Shown here piece by piece: positions 6,568-15,643 of a stretch of DNA of 28,567 nt (the stretch's first letter is position 1; every line of letters starts with the position of its first letter). The notes under the pieces are model-generated. The model was not told the DNA's origin. It saw nothing but the letters and a program-made list of their open reading frames with translations, and made no database searches. Source of the DNA: Pelotomaculum sp. UBA5255 (lineage in GTDB: Bacteria; Bacillota; Desulfotomaculia; Desulfotomaculales; Pelotomaculaceae); the NCBI GenBank assembly GCA_002408725.1, contig DHTR01000069.1, positions 6,144 to 34,710 on the forward strand, given 5' to 3'. The position numbers and the translations under genes were made by a program.

Positions 6568-9066
6568 TTGCAACTAAAGCAAATAAAGCTTAAATCTAAG
6601 ACTGGAAGGATTGTCAGCTGTCTAACCATACTGACTGTATTGTTCAGTTTTCTCTGGATGGCCCTGCCGGATTCTGCCAGTGCCAGTGGCACACCGGCTA
6701 CATCGCTTACGGTTAAGCTCAATGATACCACGTTGGCAACCTACTCGAGCAGTGATTTGGAGAATATGACACAGGTGACCCAGGGCTTCTCTTCGATCGA
6801 CAGCATGCCGGCGCCATGCATGACGGCAGCACAGGGGGTCAAGGTGGCCGACATCTTGACAAGGGCAGGGCTCGATGTCAATTCAGTGCAAAATATTACA
6901 TTTAAGTCAACCGATGGTTATGCCATGTCGTTAACCAAGCAATATTTGCTTGACACCAACCGCTATTATTATCCCAACATAACCAGTTATTGGGACTCAG
7001 ATAATAAATGTACTTATGGTGCGGCTTTGAATGGCGGGGTTCAGGTAGATCCGATCCTAGCGTTAAAATCTTACTACAAACGGTTTGTCGTTGTGCCTGA
7101 ATTCGACCTGATGGATAATAAGTATTCACTGAGGCTGTGTTTTGGGCAGGACCCTAATAATATTACCGACATAACCAGCAGCAAATTTGCCAAATACGTC
7201 AACGAGATCAATGTAGATGGGAATCTACTGCCGGCATCCCCCCCGGTTCTGGTTGCTGATACTACAGATAACACGGTAAGCCAACCAGTAACCCTCACCT
7301 TTACCGATGATGCGTTCTGGCGCGCTGCCATCACGGGTATTACCGTTGATGGCGCCGCCCTTACCAGCAGCCAGTACAGCGTGGCAGCCGGCGCCATTAC
7401 CATCAATGCAGGGGTATTTGCATCCGCAGGAAATTATAACATCGCGGTTAACGCCACCGGCTACTCAGGAACCAGCGTCACCCAGACCATGAAGGCATTG
7501 CAGGTAACAGTCACCATGAACCTCAGCAAGAGCACAGCAGCGGTTGGAGAGAGCGTAACCGTTTCAGGTTACCATACTCCTTATGGCTGGATTACTGTTA
7601 AAGTACTTGACAGCGGCCGAAACATAGTTGTATTTGACGCAACAACGGCAGATGCTGACGGCATCTACAGGATTAACTTCATTATACCTGACACCACCAG
7701 CGAAGTTTTGACTGCTGTAGCAGGAGTCGGCAGTAATGTTGTCAACAAAGCGATAGCTGTTAGTACAACACTTCCTTCTGATACCAATGCGCCTACCTGG
7801 AACAACGGCAGCCTTTCTACTGCCAACGTTAACAAGACCGGGCTGACCCTGAACTGGAGCGGGGCCACGGATGATGTCGGGGTAACCGGATATAAGGTTT
7901 ATCAGGACAGCAGTCTACTGACCAACAGCACTGTTGCCGGGACCAGCTACAGTGTCACCGGTTTGAGTGCAGATACCCGCTACAGCTTTGCTGTACAGGC
8001 GGTAGATGCGGCCGGCAATGAAAGTACGGATGGTCCCGGCATCACCGTAACAACAAAAAGCTCCGGCGGAAGCAGTGGTGGTGGTGGTGGTGGCGGTTCG
8101 TCAACAACACCGCAAACAGTTTCCTCCACAACCGGGACAGCGACAGTTACACCCGGCGCCGGCGGCACAATCAGCCTGGGCAGTGAAGTGATCGTTAAGG
8201 TGCCGGCTAACGCACTGGTGGGAACCAGCAAAGTGGAGGTAAAAGTTGAGAAAGTAACCACCGCTTCCACCATACCCACTGGCTTCAAACTGGCCGGCAG
8301 TGTCTATGAGTTCAGCGTGGGGGGAAAGAGTACCTACAGCTTTAATAAAAATATAACTTTGACGTTTAGCTTTGATCCATCCGCGTTTAGTCAGGGTGAG
8401 GTGCCGACAGTTTACTACTATGATGAGGCGCTGGCCAAGTGGGTAAACCTCGGCGGTACAGTATCAGGCTCAACGATAACAGTACAGGTGGACCATTTTA
8501 CTAAGTACGCTGTGATGGCAGTCAAGGAAACTGTTAGTGAGCCGGTTGTAGTCAAGACAACAGACATCACCGGTCACTGGGCGCAAGAAAATATCAACAA
8601 GCTGGTTGCCATTGGCGCCATCAAGGGCTATCCCGACGGCAGCTTCAAACCCGACAAAACCATTTCTAGGGCCGAATTCGCCACCGTGCTGGTGAAAGCG
8701 TTTAAGCTGGCGCCCCAGAGCGGCAAGGTGTTTGCAGACACTGCCAATCACTGGGCTAAAAACGATCTAGCCACGGCAGCGTCCTACGGCATCGTCGGCG
8801 GCTATGATGAGACTACCTTCGGTCCTGATGATTTGATTACCCGCGAGCAGATGGCGGTGATGATCGTCAAAGCCGCGAAGCTTAACACGCTAACAGAAGA
8901 ACCCAGCTTCGCCGATAGCGAAAACATTTCCGACTGGGCCAGGGCAGCCGTTACCACTGCAACCGGTAACGGAATCATGAAAGGGTACCCTGACAACACC
9001 ATGCGGCCCCAGGGTAATACCACCAGAGCGGAGGCCGTCACGGTGATTGCCAACACTCTCAAGTGA
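6568..9066 (+). CDS. S-layer-anchored surface protein C: molybdopterin-binding-like, Shr-like, FN3, ZU5-like and three SLH domains
   Basis: An 832-residue exported protein. I prefer the TTG at 6568 since GAAGGGGGA (6552-6560) lies seven bases before it; the in-frame TTG at 6520 has no SD. After a signal peptide (ending near SASASG) come, by approximate residue: a molybdopterin-binding-like domain (45-219), a Shr-like/DUF1533 domain (229-308, DDAFWRAAITGITVDG), an Ig-like domain (311-404), fibronectin type III (408-495, LTLNWSGATDDVGVTGYKVY), a polyglycine linker, a ZU5/GAIN-like beta domain (520-650), and three SLH repeats (666-832; GHWAQENINKL, NHWAKNDLA, ISDWARAAV). SLH repeats bind pyruvylated secondary wall polymers, so C is probably the wall anchor of the group. 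Its N-terminal half is a clear paralogue of protein A. The start lies 44 bases after gene B, consistent with an operon. Confidence 0.88.
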   Translation: MQLKQIKLKSKTGRIVSCLTILTVLFSFLWMALPDSASASGTPATSLTVKLNDTTLATYSSSDLENMTQVTQGFSSIDSMPAPCMTAAQGVKVADILTRAGLDVNSVQNITFKSTDGYAMSLTKQYLLDTNRYYYPNITSYWDSDNKCTYGAALNGGVQVDPILALKSYYKRFVVVPEFDLMDNKYSLRLCFGQDPNNITDITSSKFAKYVNEINVDGNLLPASPPVLVADTTDNTVSQPVTLTFTDDAFWRAAITGITVDGAALTSSQYSVAAGAITINAGVFASAGNYNIAVNATGYSGTSVTQTMKALQVTVTMNLSKSTAAVGESVTVSGYHTPYGWITVKVLDSGRNIVVFDATTADADGIYRINFIIPDTTSEVLTAVAGVGSNVVNKAIAVSTTLPSDTNAPTWNNGSLSTANVNKTGLTLNWSGATDDVGVTGYKVYQDSSLLTNSTVAGTSYSVTGLSADTRYSFAVQAVDAAGNESTDGPGITVTTKSSGGSSGGGGGGGSSTTPQTVSSTTGTATVTPGAGGTISLGSEVIVKVPANALVGTSKVEVKVEKVTTASTIPTGFKLAGSVYEFSVGGKSTYSFNKNITLTFSFDPSAFSQGEVPTVYYYDEALAKWVNLGGTVSGSTITVQVDHFTKYAVMAVKETVSEPVVVKTTDITGHWAQENINKLVAIGAIKGYPDGSFKPDKTISRAEFATVLVKAFKLAPQSGKVFADTANHWAKNDLATAASYGIVGGYDETTFGPDDLITREQMAVMIVKAAKLNTLTEEPSFADSENISDWARAAVTTATGNGIMKGYPDNTMRPQGNTTRAEAVTVIANTLK

Positions 9067-9140
9067 AAGCAGTAAAATAGTCCCTACTGTTTAATGTTTC
9101 ATTGTTATGTACCGTGTTGATTTTGTTTGTTAACTTTAGC

Positions 9141-9178
9141 AAAACAGGGGAACCCACGTTCAGGCTTCCCCTGTTTTT
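9141..9178 (+). terminator. Rho-independent terminator of the surface-protein operon
   Basis: AAAACAGGGGAA (9141-9152) and TTCCCCTGTTTT (9166-9177) form a perfect 12-bp stem with a 13-base loop, ending in five Ts. It lies 75 bases after gene C and separates it from the dprA operon. Confidence 0.9.
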
Positions 9179-9189
9179 AAATTTTAATA

Positions 9190-9306
9190 TTGAGTAAAAA
9201 CCAGCTGTCAATCCATTTTAAAGTCCGTAAAGAGCTCCGTCGCCGCAAAGAAAATTTTGCCAGAAAGGAGGAAGATGTCGACCTAATCCCGAAAAAAGGG
9301 GATTAG
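9190..9306 (+). CDS. Possible small basic ORF ahead of dprA
   Basis: A 38-codon frame from TTG 9190 to TAG 9304-9306 encodes a charged, protein-like sequence (FKVRKELRRRKENFARKEED and then VDLIPKKGD). No SD precedes the TTG, which immediately follows the terminator, so it may instead be the tail of a lost gene. An 8-bp hairpin, CTAATCCC/GGGATTAG (9283-9290, 9299-9306), forms its 3' end. An SD-like AAAGGAGG (9264-9271) lies within it and leads only to a three-codon ORF. Existence as a gene is uncertain. Confidence 0.22.
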   Translation: MSKNQLSIHFKVRKELRRRKENFARKEEDVDLIPKKGD

Positions 9307-9340
9307 ATAGGCGAGGGTAGAACAGAGGGGAGCAACTCCA

Positions 9341-10444
9341 TTGGAAGATAGAATATACTGGTTGGGATGGCAGTTCTTAATGCCAGGAACCGGGAAAAGG
9401 TTGTGGTCACTGGTGGAACATTTCGGCTCCCCCCGGGCGGCATGGGAGGCCGGGCTAAAAGAGCTTTCCAAAGCACCCAGGTTAGGCCTTGAGGGAGCTG
9501 AGGGTCTGGCGCGGCGCAGGTCCCAGATTGATCCGACCAGAGAAGCCTCCAGGTTGGACTCCCTGGGTATAACTTTTGCCTGTCACACCGACCCTCATTA
9601 TCCAGAAAACCTTCTCCAAATTTACGACCCTCCCCCTGTGGTTTTCCTCAAGGGTCAAATTAAATCCTCGGATTCTCTGTCCATTGCAATTGTGGGCTCC
9701 CGGAAGCCATCACCCTACGGCCGGGCGGTCGCTGAGAAACTGGCAGTAGATCTGGCAGCCCTGGGCATAACTATTGTAAGCGGCATGGCCAGAGGAATCG
9801 ATACGGAAGCGCACAGGGGCGCTCTGGCCGGTGGCGGTCGAACGCTTGCCGTGCTGGGATGCGGCCTGGATGTGGTTTATCCAAGGGAAAATTTAAGGCT
9901 CATGGAACAAATTGCCGGCAGGGGTGCGGTTATCAGTGAATTTCCGCCTGGCTCTCCCCCGGAGGCCTGGCATTTTCCAGTCCGTAACCGGATCATCAGC
10001 GGCCTGTCCAGGGGGACTGTCGTTGTTGAGGCCTCCGAGAGAAGCGGCGCCCTGATTACCGCCGACTTTGCCCTTGAACAGGGCCGTGATGTAATGGCTG
10101 TTCCCGGTAATGTTGTAAACGCTCTTAGCAGGGGTCCCCATCGATTGATTAAACAGGGGGCCAGGCTTGTAGAAGGAGCAGGCGATATTCTGGATGAAAT
10201 AGGTTTGGAAAAACTATTTCCCGTCCCGGAAGCCGGTCAAGGAGGAAAGATGAAGATGAGCGGCGAAGAACAAGCGCTTTATAGCCTTTTATCACTAGAG
10301 CCGGTTTCTCTGGATGAATTAATCAGCAAATCCGGACTTGCTCCCCAAAAGGTCATGGCTGCTTTGATGTACCTGGAAATCAAGGGCTTGACCAGACAGC
10401 TGCCGGGCAAGTTTTACACCCGTGCGGGGCGGGACCTGTTCTAA
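9341..10444 (+). CDS. dprA: DNA-processing protein DprA
   Basis: A 367-residue cytosolic protein that binds incoming single-stranded DNA and loads RecA during natural transformation. The order is an N-terminal helical region with helix-hairpin-helix character (about 1-80), a Rossmann-like DNA-binding core (about 105-300) and a C-terminal winged helix (about 305-365). Core motifs are clear: IAIVGSRKPSPYG, IVSGMARGIDTEAHRGAL, TLAVLGCGLDVVYPREN, FPVRNRIISGLS and SGALITADFALEQGR. The start is a TTG, with GAGGGGAG about nine bases upstream. It opens the dprA-topA-trmFO-xerC-hslVU-codY block, the same order as smf onward in Bacillus. Presence of DprA alone does not show that the organism is competent. 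Confidence 0.95.
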   Translation: MEDRIYWLGWQFLMPGTGKRLWSLVEHFGSPRAAWEAGLKELSKAPRLGLEGAEGLARRRSQIDPTREASRLDSLGITFACHTDPHYPENLLQIYDPPPVVFLKGQIKSSDSLSIAIVGSRKPSPYGRAVAEKLAVDLAALGITIVSGMARGIDTEAHRGALAGGGRTLAVLGCGLDVVYPRENLRLMEQIAGRGAVISEFPPGSPPEAWHFPVRNRIISGLSRGTVVVEASERSGALITADFALEQGRDVMAVPGNVVNALSRGPHRLIKQGARLVEGAGDILDEIGLEKLFPVPEAGQGGKMKMSGEEQALYSLLSLEPVSLDELISKSGLAPQKVMAALMYLEIKGLTRQLPGKFYTRAGRDLF

Positions 10445-10528
10445 AGTTTATGATTAAAGGATAGATTATTAAATAATGTATAAGATATACCATAAAAAGC
10501 CAGGCAAATTTAAATGGGGTGGACAGTT

Positions 10529-12679
10529 TTGTCTAAAACGTTAGTTATTGTGGAGTCTCCGGCTAAAGCCAAAACAATAAGCAAATTCCTGGGCAAAAAG
10601 TATTTTGTTAAAGCTTCGATGGGGCATGTGCGCGACCTGCCCAAAAGCCAATTCGGGGTGGATGTACAAAACGGATTTAATCCCAAATATATAACCATCA
10701 GGGGGAAAGGTGACACCATCAAGGACTTGAGGGCTGCAGTTAAAAAAAGCGACAAGGTGCTGATTGCATCCGACCCGGATCGGGAAGGGGAAGCCATAGC
10801 CTGGCACCTGCAAAATCTCCTGAATATCTGTGATGACAAGCCTTGTCGCATTGAATTTAATGAAATTACCAAGCAGGCCATTCAAAACGCAGTTAAGCAC
10901 CCAAGGCCCATCGACAACAACCGGGTCAACGCCCAGCAAGCCCGGCGCATCCTTGACCGGTTGGTCGGCTACAACTTAAGCCCGCTGCTCTGGCGCAAGG
11001 TCAAGAAGGGCCTGAGCGCAGGGAGGGTACAATCGGTGGCGGTTCGCCTGATTGCTGACCGGGAAGAGGAAATCCAGGCCTTTGTGCCTGAGGAGTACTG
11101 GACACTGACGGGAAGTTTTGTTAAAACAGGGCACGCCCCCTTTGAAGGAAAGCTCCATCATTACAAGGATAAGAAAATTGAGATTAAAACCGAAGGACAA
11201 ATGCAGGAGGTATTGGACAACCTTAAGGGACTGCATTATACCGTAGCAAAGGTTACCCGCAAGGAAAAAAGCCGTAGACCGGCTTCTCCGTTCATAACCA
11301 GTACGCTGCAGCAGGAAGCCTACCGCAAGCTTAATTTTACAGCGCGCAAGACAATGATTGTTGCGCAGCAGCTTTATGAAGGTTTGGATCTTGGCAAAGA
11401 AGGCACCTCCGGCCTTTTAACGTACATTCGCACCGACTCTGTCCGGGTTTCGGATACTGCCAGGGATGAGACCAGGGCCTATATTCAGGATCGCTTTGGC
11501 CTACCGTTCGTCAGCAAAGTAAGCGCACGGCCTCCAGTAAAGGGGAAAATTCAAGACGCCCACGAGGCCATCCGCCCTACATCCATTAGCAGGGAACCGG
11601 ACCAAATTAAGCAATATCTTTCCAACGAACAATATAAGCTCTATAAGCTAATCTGGTCACGGTTTCTGGCCAGCCAGATGAGTCCTGCTATTTTCGACAC
11701 AACCAGCATCGATATTCGAGCGGGAGACTACCTTTTTCGCGCCGTTGGCTCCATCCTGAAGTTTCCGGGATATCTGAAGGTTTATACAGAGAGCCGCGAC
11801 GACGGCGAGAAGGACGAGGATAAACTCCTGCCTGAAGTCAAAGAGGGGGAAGTTGTAGAAGCCAGGTCCCTTACAGAAAAACAGCATTTTACCCAGCCGC
11901 CGCCCCGTTATACCGATGCCACCCTGGTTAAAACCCTTGAAGAGAAGGGCATCGGGAGACCCAGCACCTATGCACCCATTGTTGAAACAGTTATTAAAAG
12001 GGGCTACATCGTCAGGGAAAACAAGCAGCTTTACCCCACCGAATTGGGTGTAATTGTGGTGGACTTGCTAAAGAAACACTTCAAGGATATTATTGATGTT
12101 ACATTCACCGCAGGAATGGAAGAGAAATTAGACAGCATCGAAGAAGGCGATCTGGATTGGGTTAAGGTTCTGGATAGTTTCTATGACCCTTTTATGGGGA
12201 CATTAGAAAAAGCAGAGGATGAAATCGGGCAAGTTCAGGTGGCGGATGAAGTCACTGAAGAGGTTTGTGAACTGTGCGGTCGTAATCTGGTCATTAAAAT
12301 GGGCCGTTTTGGTAAATTTCTGGCCTGCCCCGGCTTTCCTGACTGCCGCAACACAAAGCCACTTTTAGAACCTACCGGTGTCCTGTGCCCCCGCTGCGAG
12401 GGGGAAATTGTCATCCGCCGCAGCAAGAAGGGCAGAAAGTTTTACGGTTGCAGCCGCTATCCGGATTGCGATTTTGTAACCTGGGACCGGCCCTCCAAGA
12501 CCAGGTGCCCGGAATGTGGTGACCTTATGGTAGAAAAAAAGAGCGCCGGTAAAAACCAATCACTCAAGTGCATTAACCAAAACTGTAGCTCCAACCAGGG
12601 ATCAAGTGGAAAGAAATCTAGCAGTAAAAGGATCGAGCCCGAGGAGACGGAAAAGGGGAATTTTTTAACAACCCGGTAG
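10529..12679 (+). CDS. topA: DNA topoisomerase I (type IA)
   Basis: This 716-residue enzyme relaxes negatively supercoiled DNA by breaking one strand through a 5'-phosphotyrosine link. The TOPRIM domain opens with SKTLVIVESPAKAKTI and carries the metal-binding DPDREGEAIAWHL. The active-site Tyr lies in GLLTYIRTDS, at about residue 299. The C-terminal end has three four-cysteine zinc ribbons (about 580-700), beginning at CELCG, CPRCEG and CPECG. I choose TTG 10529 because GGGGTGG (10516-10522) sits six bases before it and it gives the family's usual N-terminus; the upstream ATG at 10514 lacks an SD. A lysine- and serine-rich tail follows the last ribbon. Confidence 0.96.
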   Translation: MSKTLVIVESPAKAKTISKFLGKKYFVKASMGHVRDLPKSQFGVDVQNGFNPKYITIRGKGDTIKDLRAAVKKSDKVLIASDPDREGEAIAWHLQNLLNICDDKPCRIEFNEITKQAIQNAVKHPRPIDNNRVNAQQARRILDRLVGYNLSPLLWRKVKKGLSAGRVQSVAVRLIADREEEIQAFVPEEYWTLTGSFVKTGHAPFEGKLHHYKDKKIEIKTEGQMQEVLDNLKGLHYTVAKVTRKEKSRRPASPFITSTLQQEAYRKLNFTARKTMIVAQQLYEGLDLGKEGTSGLLTYIRTDSVRVSDTARDETRAYIQDRFGLPFVSKVSARPPVKGKIQDAHEAIRPTSISREPDQIKQYLSNEQYKLYKLIWSRFLASQMSPAIFDTTSIDIRAGDYLFRAVGSILKFPGYLKVYTESRDDGEKDEDKLLPEVKEGEVVEARSLTEKQHFTQPPPRYTDATLVKTLEEKGIGRPSTYAPIVETVIKRGYIVRENKQLYPTELGVIVVDLLKKHFKDIIDVTFTAGMEEKLDSIEEGDLDWVKVLDSFYDPFMGTLEKAEDEIGQVQVADEVTEEVCELCGRNLVIKMGRFGKFLACPGFPDCRNTKPLLEPTGVLCPRCEGEIVIRRSKKGRKFYGCSRYPDCDFVTWDRPSKTRCPECGDLMVEKKSAGKNQSLKCINQNCSSNQGSSGKKSSSKRIEPEETEKGNFLTTR

Positions 12680-12686
12680 GGAATTC

Positions 12687-14072
12687 ATGCAGTGCGGGTG
12701 GTCAACTTTAATGCATACAAAATCAGATCTGGGGAGCAACCCCACAAAAAAGCATGTGGTTGTAGTCGGGGCCGGGCTAGCCGGGGCTGAAGCAGCCTGG
12801 CAGGCGGCAAAAAGCGGGGGCAGGGTAAAACTCTACGAGATGCGGCCGGGAAAGCAGACGCCCGCCCACCACACCGCCGAATTTGCCGAACTGGTTTGCA
12901 GCAATTCACTCCGGGCTACCGCCCTTGAAAACGCGGTGGGACTCTTAAAGGAAGAAATGAGGATCCTTGGTTCTCTGATTATGAGCTGTGCCGATGAAAC
13001 CAGGGTGCCGGCCGGTGGAGCCCTGGCTGTAGATAGAAATCTTTTTGCCGCTTGTGTTACGGAAAGACTCAACCGGCACAACCGGATTGAAGTATACCGT
13101 AAAGAGATTACCCGAATACCGGTGGGAGACGCGATCATCCTTGCCACCGGGCCGCTGACCTCGGAGACCCTGACTGAAAGCATCGGCGCTTTTACCGGTG
13201 AAGGATATCTTTATTTTTATGACGCTGTGGCGCCGATTGTTACCGGTGAGTCTATTAACATGGACAAAGTGTTTCGCTCTTCACGTTACGATAAAGGCGA
13301 GGCTGCTTATCTAAATTGCCCCATGAACAAATCCGAGTATGACACTTTCTGGGAAGCTCTCTCTACAGCAGCAGTAGCGCCCATGAGAGAGTTTGAAAAA
13401 AAGCGTCACTTTGAGGGCTGTATGCCTGTAGAAGTTCTGGCCAGGCGGGGAAAAGAAACACTCCTTTACGGCGCTTTAAAACCCGTGGGCCTGACCGACC
13501 CCCGAACGGGCAGACGCCCCCATGCAGTGGTGCAACTGAGGCAGGAAAATGCCGACGGGACCCTGTACAATCTGGTGGGGTTTCAGACGAGCCTCAAATG
13601 GAGCGAACAAACCCGTGTTTTTCGACTCATACCGGGTTTGGAAAAGGCCGAATTTGTCCGGCTGGGTGTCATGCATAGAAACACCTACATCAACTCGCCG
13701 ATCTTATTGGATCCTTCTCTTGAAACGAAAAGACAGCACGGACTATTTTTTGCGGGCCAGATAACCGGGGTAGAGGGCTATGTGGAGTCGGCAGCGTCCG
13801 GCCTGATGGCAGGAATCAACGCCGCCCGTTTGCTGGCTGGAAAAGAGCCGCTGATCTTCCCCAGGGATACGGCGCATGGCTCTCTTGCTCATTATATTAC
13901 AGCCGCCGAACCCGCTCATTTTCAGCCTATGAATATAAATTTCGGACTCTTCCCACCGCTGGACGGCAAAATCTTAAACAAGAAAGAGCGCTACAAAAGG
14001 ATTGCCCAAAACGCACTGGGATCTATTGAGTCCTTTAAGACAAGGTGTGGCTTAGACACAATTACAGAATAA
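12687..14072 (+). CDS. trmFO: tRNA (uracil-5-)-methyltransferase TrmFO, folate/FAD-dependent
   Basis: TrmFO makes ribothymidine at position 54 of the T-loop in tRNA, using methylenetetrahydrofolate and FAD. The FAD-binding Rossmann motif VVVVGAGLAGAEAAWQ is near the N-terminus. QTPAHHTAEFAELVCSNSLR follows, holding the conserved catalytic Cys (residue 71 from this start), and GYVESAASGLMAGINAARL lies near the C-terminus. The start is uncertain. ATG 12687 has AGGGA four bases upstream, but relatives begin about 18 residues later, so the in-frame ATG 12711 is possible. It begins seven bases after topA. The older name is gid, and it is distinct from the GidA/MnmG protein. Confidence 0.94.
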   Translation: MQCGWSTLMHTKSDLGSNPTKKHVVVVGAGLAGAEAAWQAAKSGGRVKLYEMRPGKQTPAHHTAEFAELVCSNSLRATALENAVGLLKEEMRILGSLIMSCADETRVPAGGALAVDRNLFAACVTERLNRHNRIEVYRKEITRIPVGDAIILATGPLTSETLTESIGAFTGEGYLYFYDAVAPIVTGESINMDKVFRSSRYDKGEAAYLNCPMNKSEYDTFWEALSTAAVAPMREFEKKRHFEGCMPVEVLARRGKETLLYGALKPVGLTDPRTGRRPHAVVQLRQENADGTLYNLVGFQTSLKWSEQTRVFRLIPGLEKAEFVRLGVMHRNTYINSPILLDPSLETKRQHGLFFAGQITGVEGYVESAASGLMAGINAARLLAGKEPLIFPRDTAHGSLAHYITAAEPAHFQPMNINFGLFPPLDGKILNKKERYKRIAQNALGSIESFKTRCGLDTITE

Positions 14073-14095
14073 GACTTATGAATGCAAGAGGTAGT

Positions 14096-15070
14096 ATGTA
14101 CACCCATTTTGATAATTATCTTATATATCTCAAAGTTGAAAAAAACGCTTCCCCCAAAACCATTGCCAGTTATCAGAAGGACTTCTTTCGGGGGCTGGAT
14201 TTCTTTGCAGATCTTCTCAAAAAAGAGGACCATGCCGTTCTTCCAACTGATCTTGATCACCGGACCTTTCGTCATTACCTGGCCTTTTTAAAAAAACAGG
14301 GACTTGCACGCACAACCGCTGCCCGGCACCTTGCGGCCTGGCGTTCCCTTTACCGCTATCTTCAGCGGGAAGGGATTATTGATGACAATCCACTAATCAG
14401 GGTAGCTAGCCCAAAACTTGACAAAAAATTGCCGAAATTTCTATTTGAGAATGAAGCTGCCGCCCTTGTAGAGTCACCGGACCTGAGTCAGCCCCTTGGT
14501 GTTCGCGATAGGGCCCTTTTGGAAACACTATATGCCGGGGGTCTGAGGATAAATGAGCTGGTATCGTTGGATCTCGGGGACATGGATCTGGCTACGGGCT
14601 ACGTGAGAATTATGGGAAAAAGATCGAAAGAAAGGATGGTCCCTCTTGGCTCAAAGGCTGTTGAAGCCCTGAAAAATTACCTTCGTGACGCTCGGCCAAG
14701 GCTTTTGGCCAACCGGGGATCAAAAAAAACCCAGCAGGCTTCAAAAACTGGCGGACTACAAATAATGCCTTTACCCGGAAAACTAAACAATGCAGTATTT
14801 TTGAACCGTTGGGGGGATCGACTTTCTAGCCGGGGGATTCGAAAGATACTCAATAAATACGTGGAAAAAGTCAGCTTGGGAAGAAAAATCAGCCCTCATA
14901 CCTTACGTCATTCATTTGCCACACACCTCCTGAACGCCGGTGCGGATCTTCGCCTGGTGCAGGAGCTTTTAGGGCACACAAGGCTTACCAGCACACAGTT
15001 GTACACCCATATTACCAGTGAGCGGCTGAAACAAGTCTATAGGAAATCCCACCCACGGGCTAAGGAATAA
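14096..15070 (+). CDS. xerC: Tyrosine recombinase XerC
   Basis: This 324-residue site-specific recombinase resolves chromosome dimers at dif with XerD. The N-terminal SAM-like core-binding domain begins YLIYLKVEKNASPKTIASY. The catalytic set is complete: Arg in GLRINE (about 151), Lys in the GKRSKER hairpin, H268-x-x-R271 in HTLRHSF, His294 in LGHTR and nucleophile Tyr303 in QLYTH. I choose ATG 14096 (MYTHFDNYL), preceded by AAGAGG; ATG 14078 is possible, and a GTG at 14045 would overlap trmFO. A stretch of about 25 residues (about 208-232) before AVFLNRWGDRLS looks like an insertion relative to the usual family length near 300. The equivalent Bacillus gene is codV. Confidence 0.93.
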   Translation: MYTHFDNYLIYLKVEKNASPKTIASYQKDFFRGLDFFADLLKKEDHAVLPTDLDHRTFRHYLAFLKKQGLARTTAARHLAAWRSLYRYLQREGIIDDNPLIRVASPKLDKKLPKFLFENEAAALVESPDLSQPLGVRDRALLETLYAGGLRINELVSLDLGDMDLATGYVRIMGKRSKERMVPLGSKAVEALKNYLRDARPRLLANRGSKKTQQASKTGGLQIMPLPGKLNNAVFLNRWGDRLSSRGIRKILNKYVEKVSLGRKISPHTLRHSFATHLLNAGADLRLVQELLGHTRLTSTQLYTHITSERLKQVYRKSHPRAKE

Positions 15071-15112
15071 TAAATGTATAGATCCTACTAATCATTTTGA
15101 AGGGAGAAAAAC

Positions 15113-15643
15113 ATGTTTCACGCCACTACCATCGTCGCCGTGAAAAAGGAAGGGAAAATTGCAGTTGCCGGGGACGGGCAGGTTACGTTTGCCCAGAACA
15201 CAATTATCAAGAAAGGTGCAAGAAAAATCAGGCGCCTGTTTAAGAATAAAGTAGTGGCTGGATTCGCCGGCTCCGTGGCCGATGCCTTTACGCTCTTTGA
15301 AAAATTTGAGGGGAAGCTGGAAGAATACCATGGAAACCTGCAGCGGGCAGCCGTGGAATTGGCCAAGGAGTGGCGCACTGATAAAATTCTAAGACGGCTT
15401 GAGGCCCTCTTGATTGTTGCCTCCAGTGAAGATCTGTATATCATCTCCGGTTCCGGCGAAGTCATTGAGCCTGACGACGGGGTCACGGCTATCGGTTCCG
15501 GCGGACCTTACGCCCTGGCAGCGGCCCGTGCGCTGATGAAGCATACGCAACTGGAGGCAAGAGACATTGTCAGAGAAGCCCTCACTATTGCGGCCGAAAT
15601 CTGCATCTATACAAACGACCAGATCATCGTGGAGGAGCTTTAA
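15113..15643 (+). CDS. hslV: ATP-dependent protease subunit HslV (ClpQ)
   Basis: This is the 176-residue proteasome-like peptidase that forms a double ring and degrades proteins fed by HslU. AVAGDGQVTF, FAGSVADAFTLFEKFE, AVELAKEWRTDK, GEVIEPDDGVTAIGSGG and the C-terminal EICIYTNDQIIVEEL are all typical. The protein starts MFHATTIVAV, with GAAGGGAG just upstream. The B. subtilis homologue has extra serines before FHATT and uses an N-terminal Ser. Here there is no such Ser, so Thr5, after removal of MFHA, is the likely nucleophile. The gene sits directly before hslU. Confidence 0.95.
   Translation: MFHATTIVAVKKEGKIAVAGDGQVTFAQNTIIKKGARKIRRLFKNKVVAGFAGSVADAFTLFEKFEGKLEEYHGNLQRAAVELAKEWRTDKILRRLEALLIVASSEDLYIISGSGEVIEPDDGVTAIGSGGPYALAAARALMKHTQLEARDIVREALTIAAEICIYTNDQIIVEEL

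Noticed and set aside
1850..9066. Active molybdoenzymes encoded by the surface genes
   Set aside because: I find no Cys in the expected molybdenum-ligand context and no cofactor genes nearby, so only the fold resemblance is claimed.
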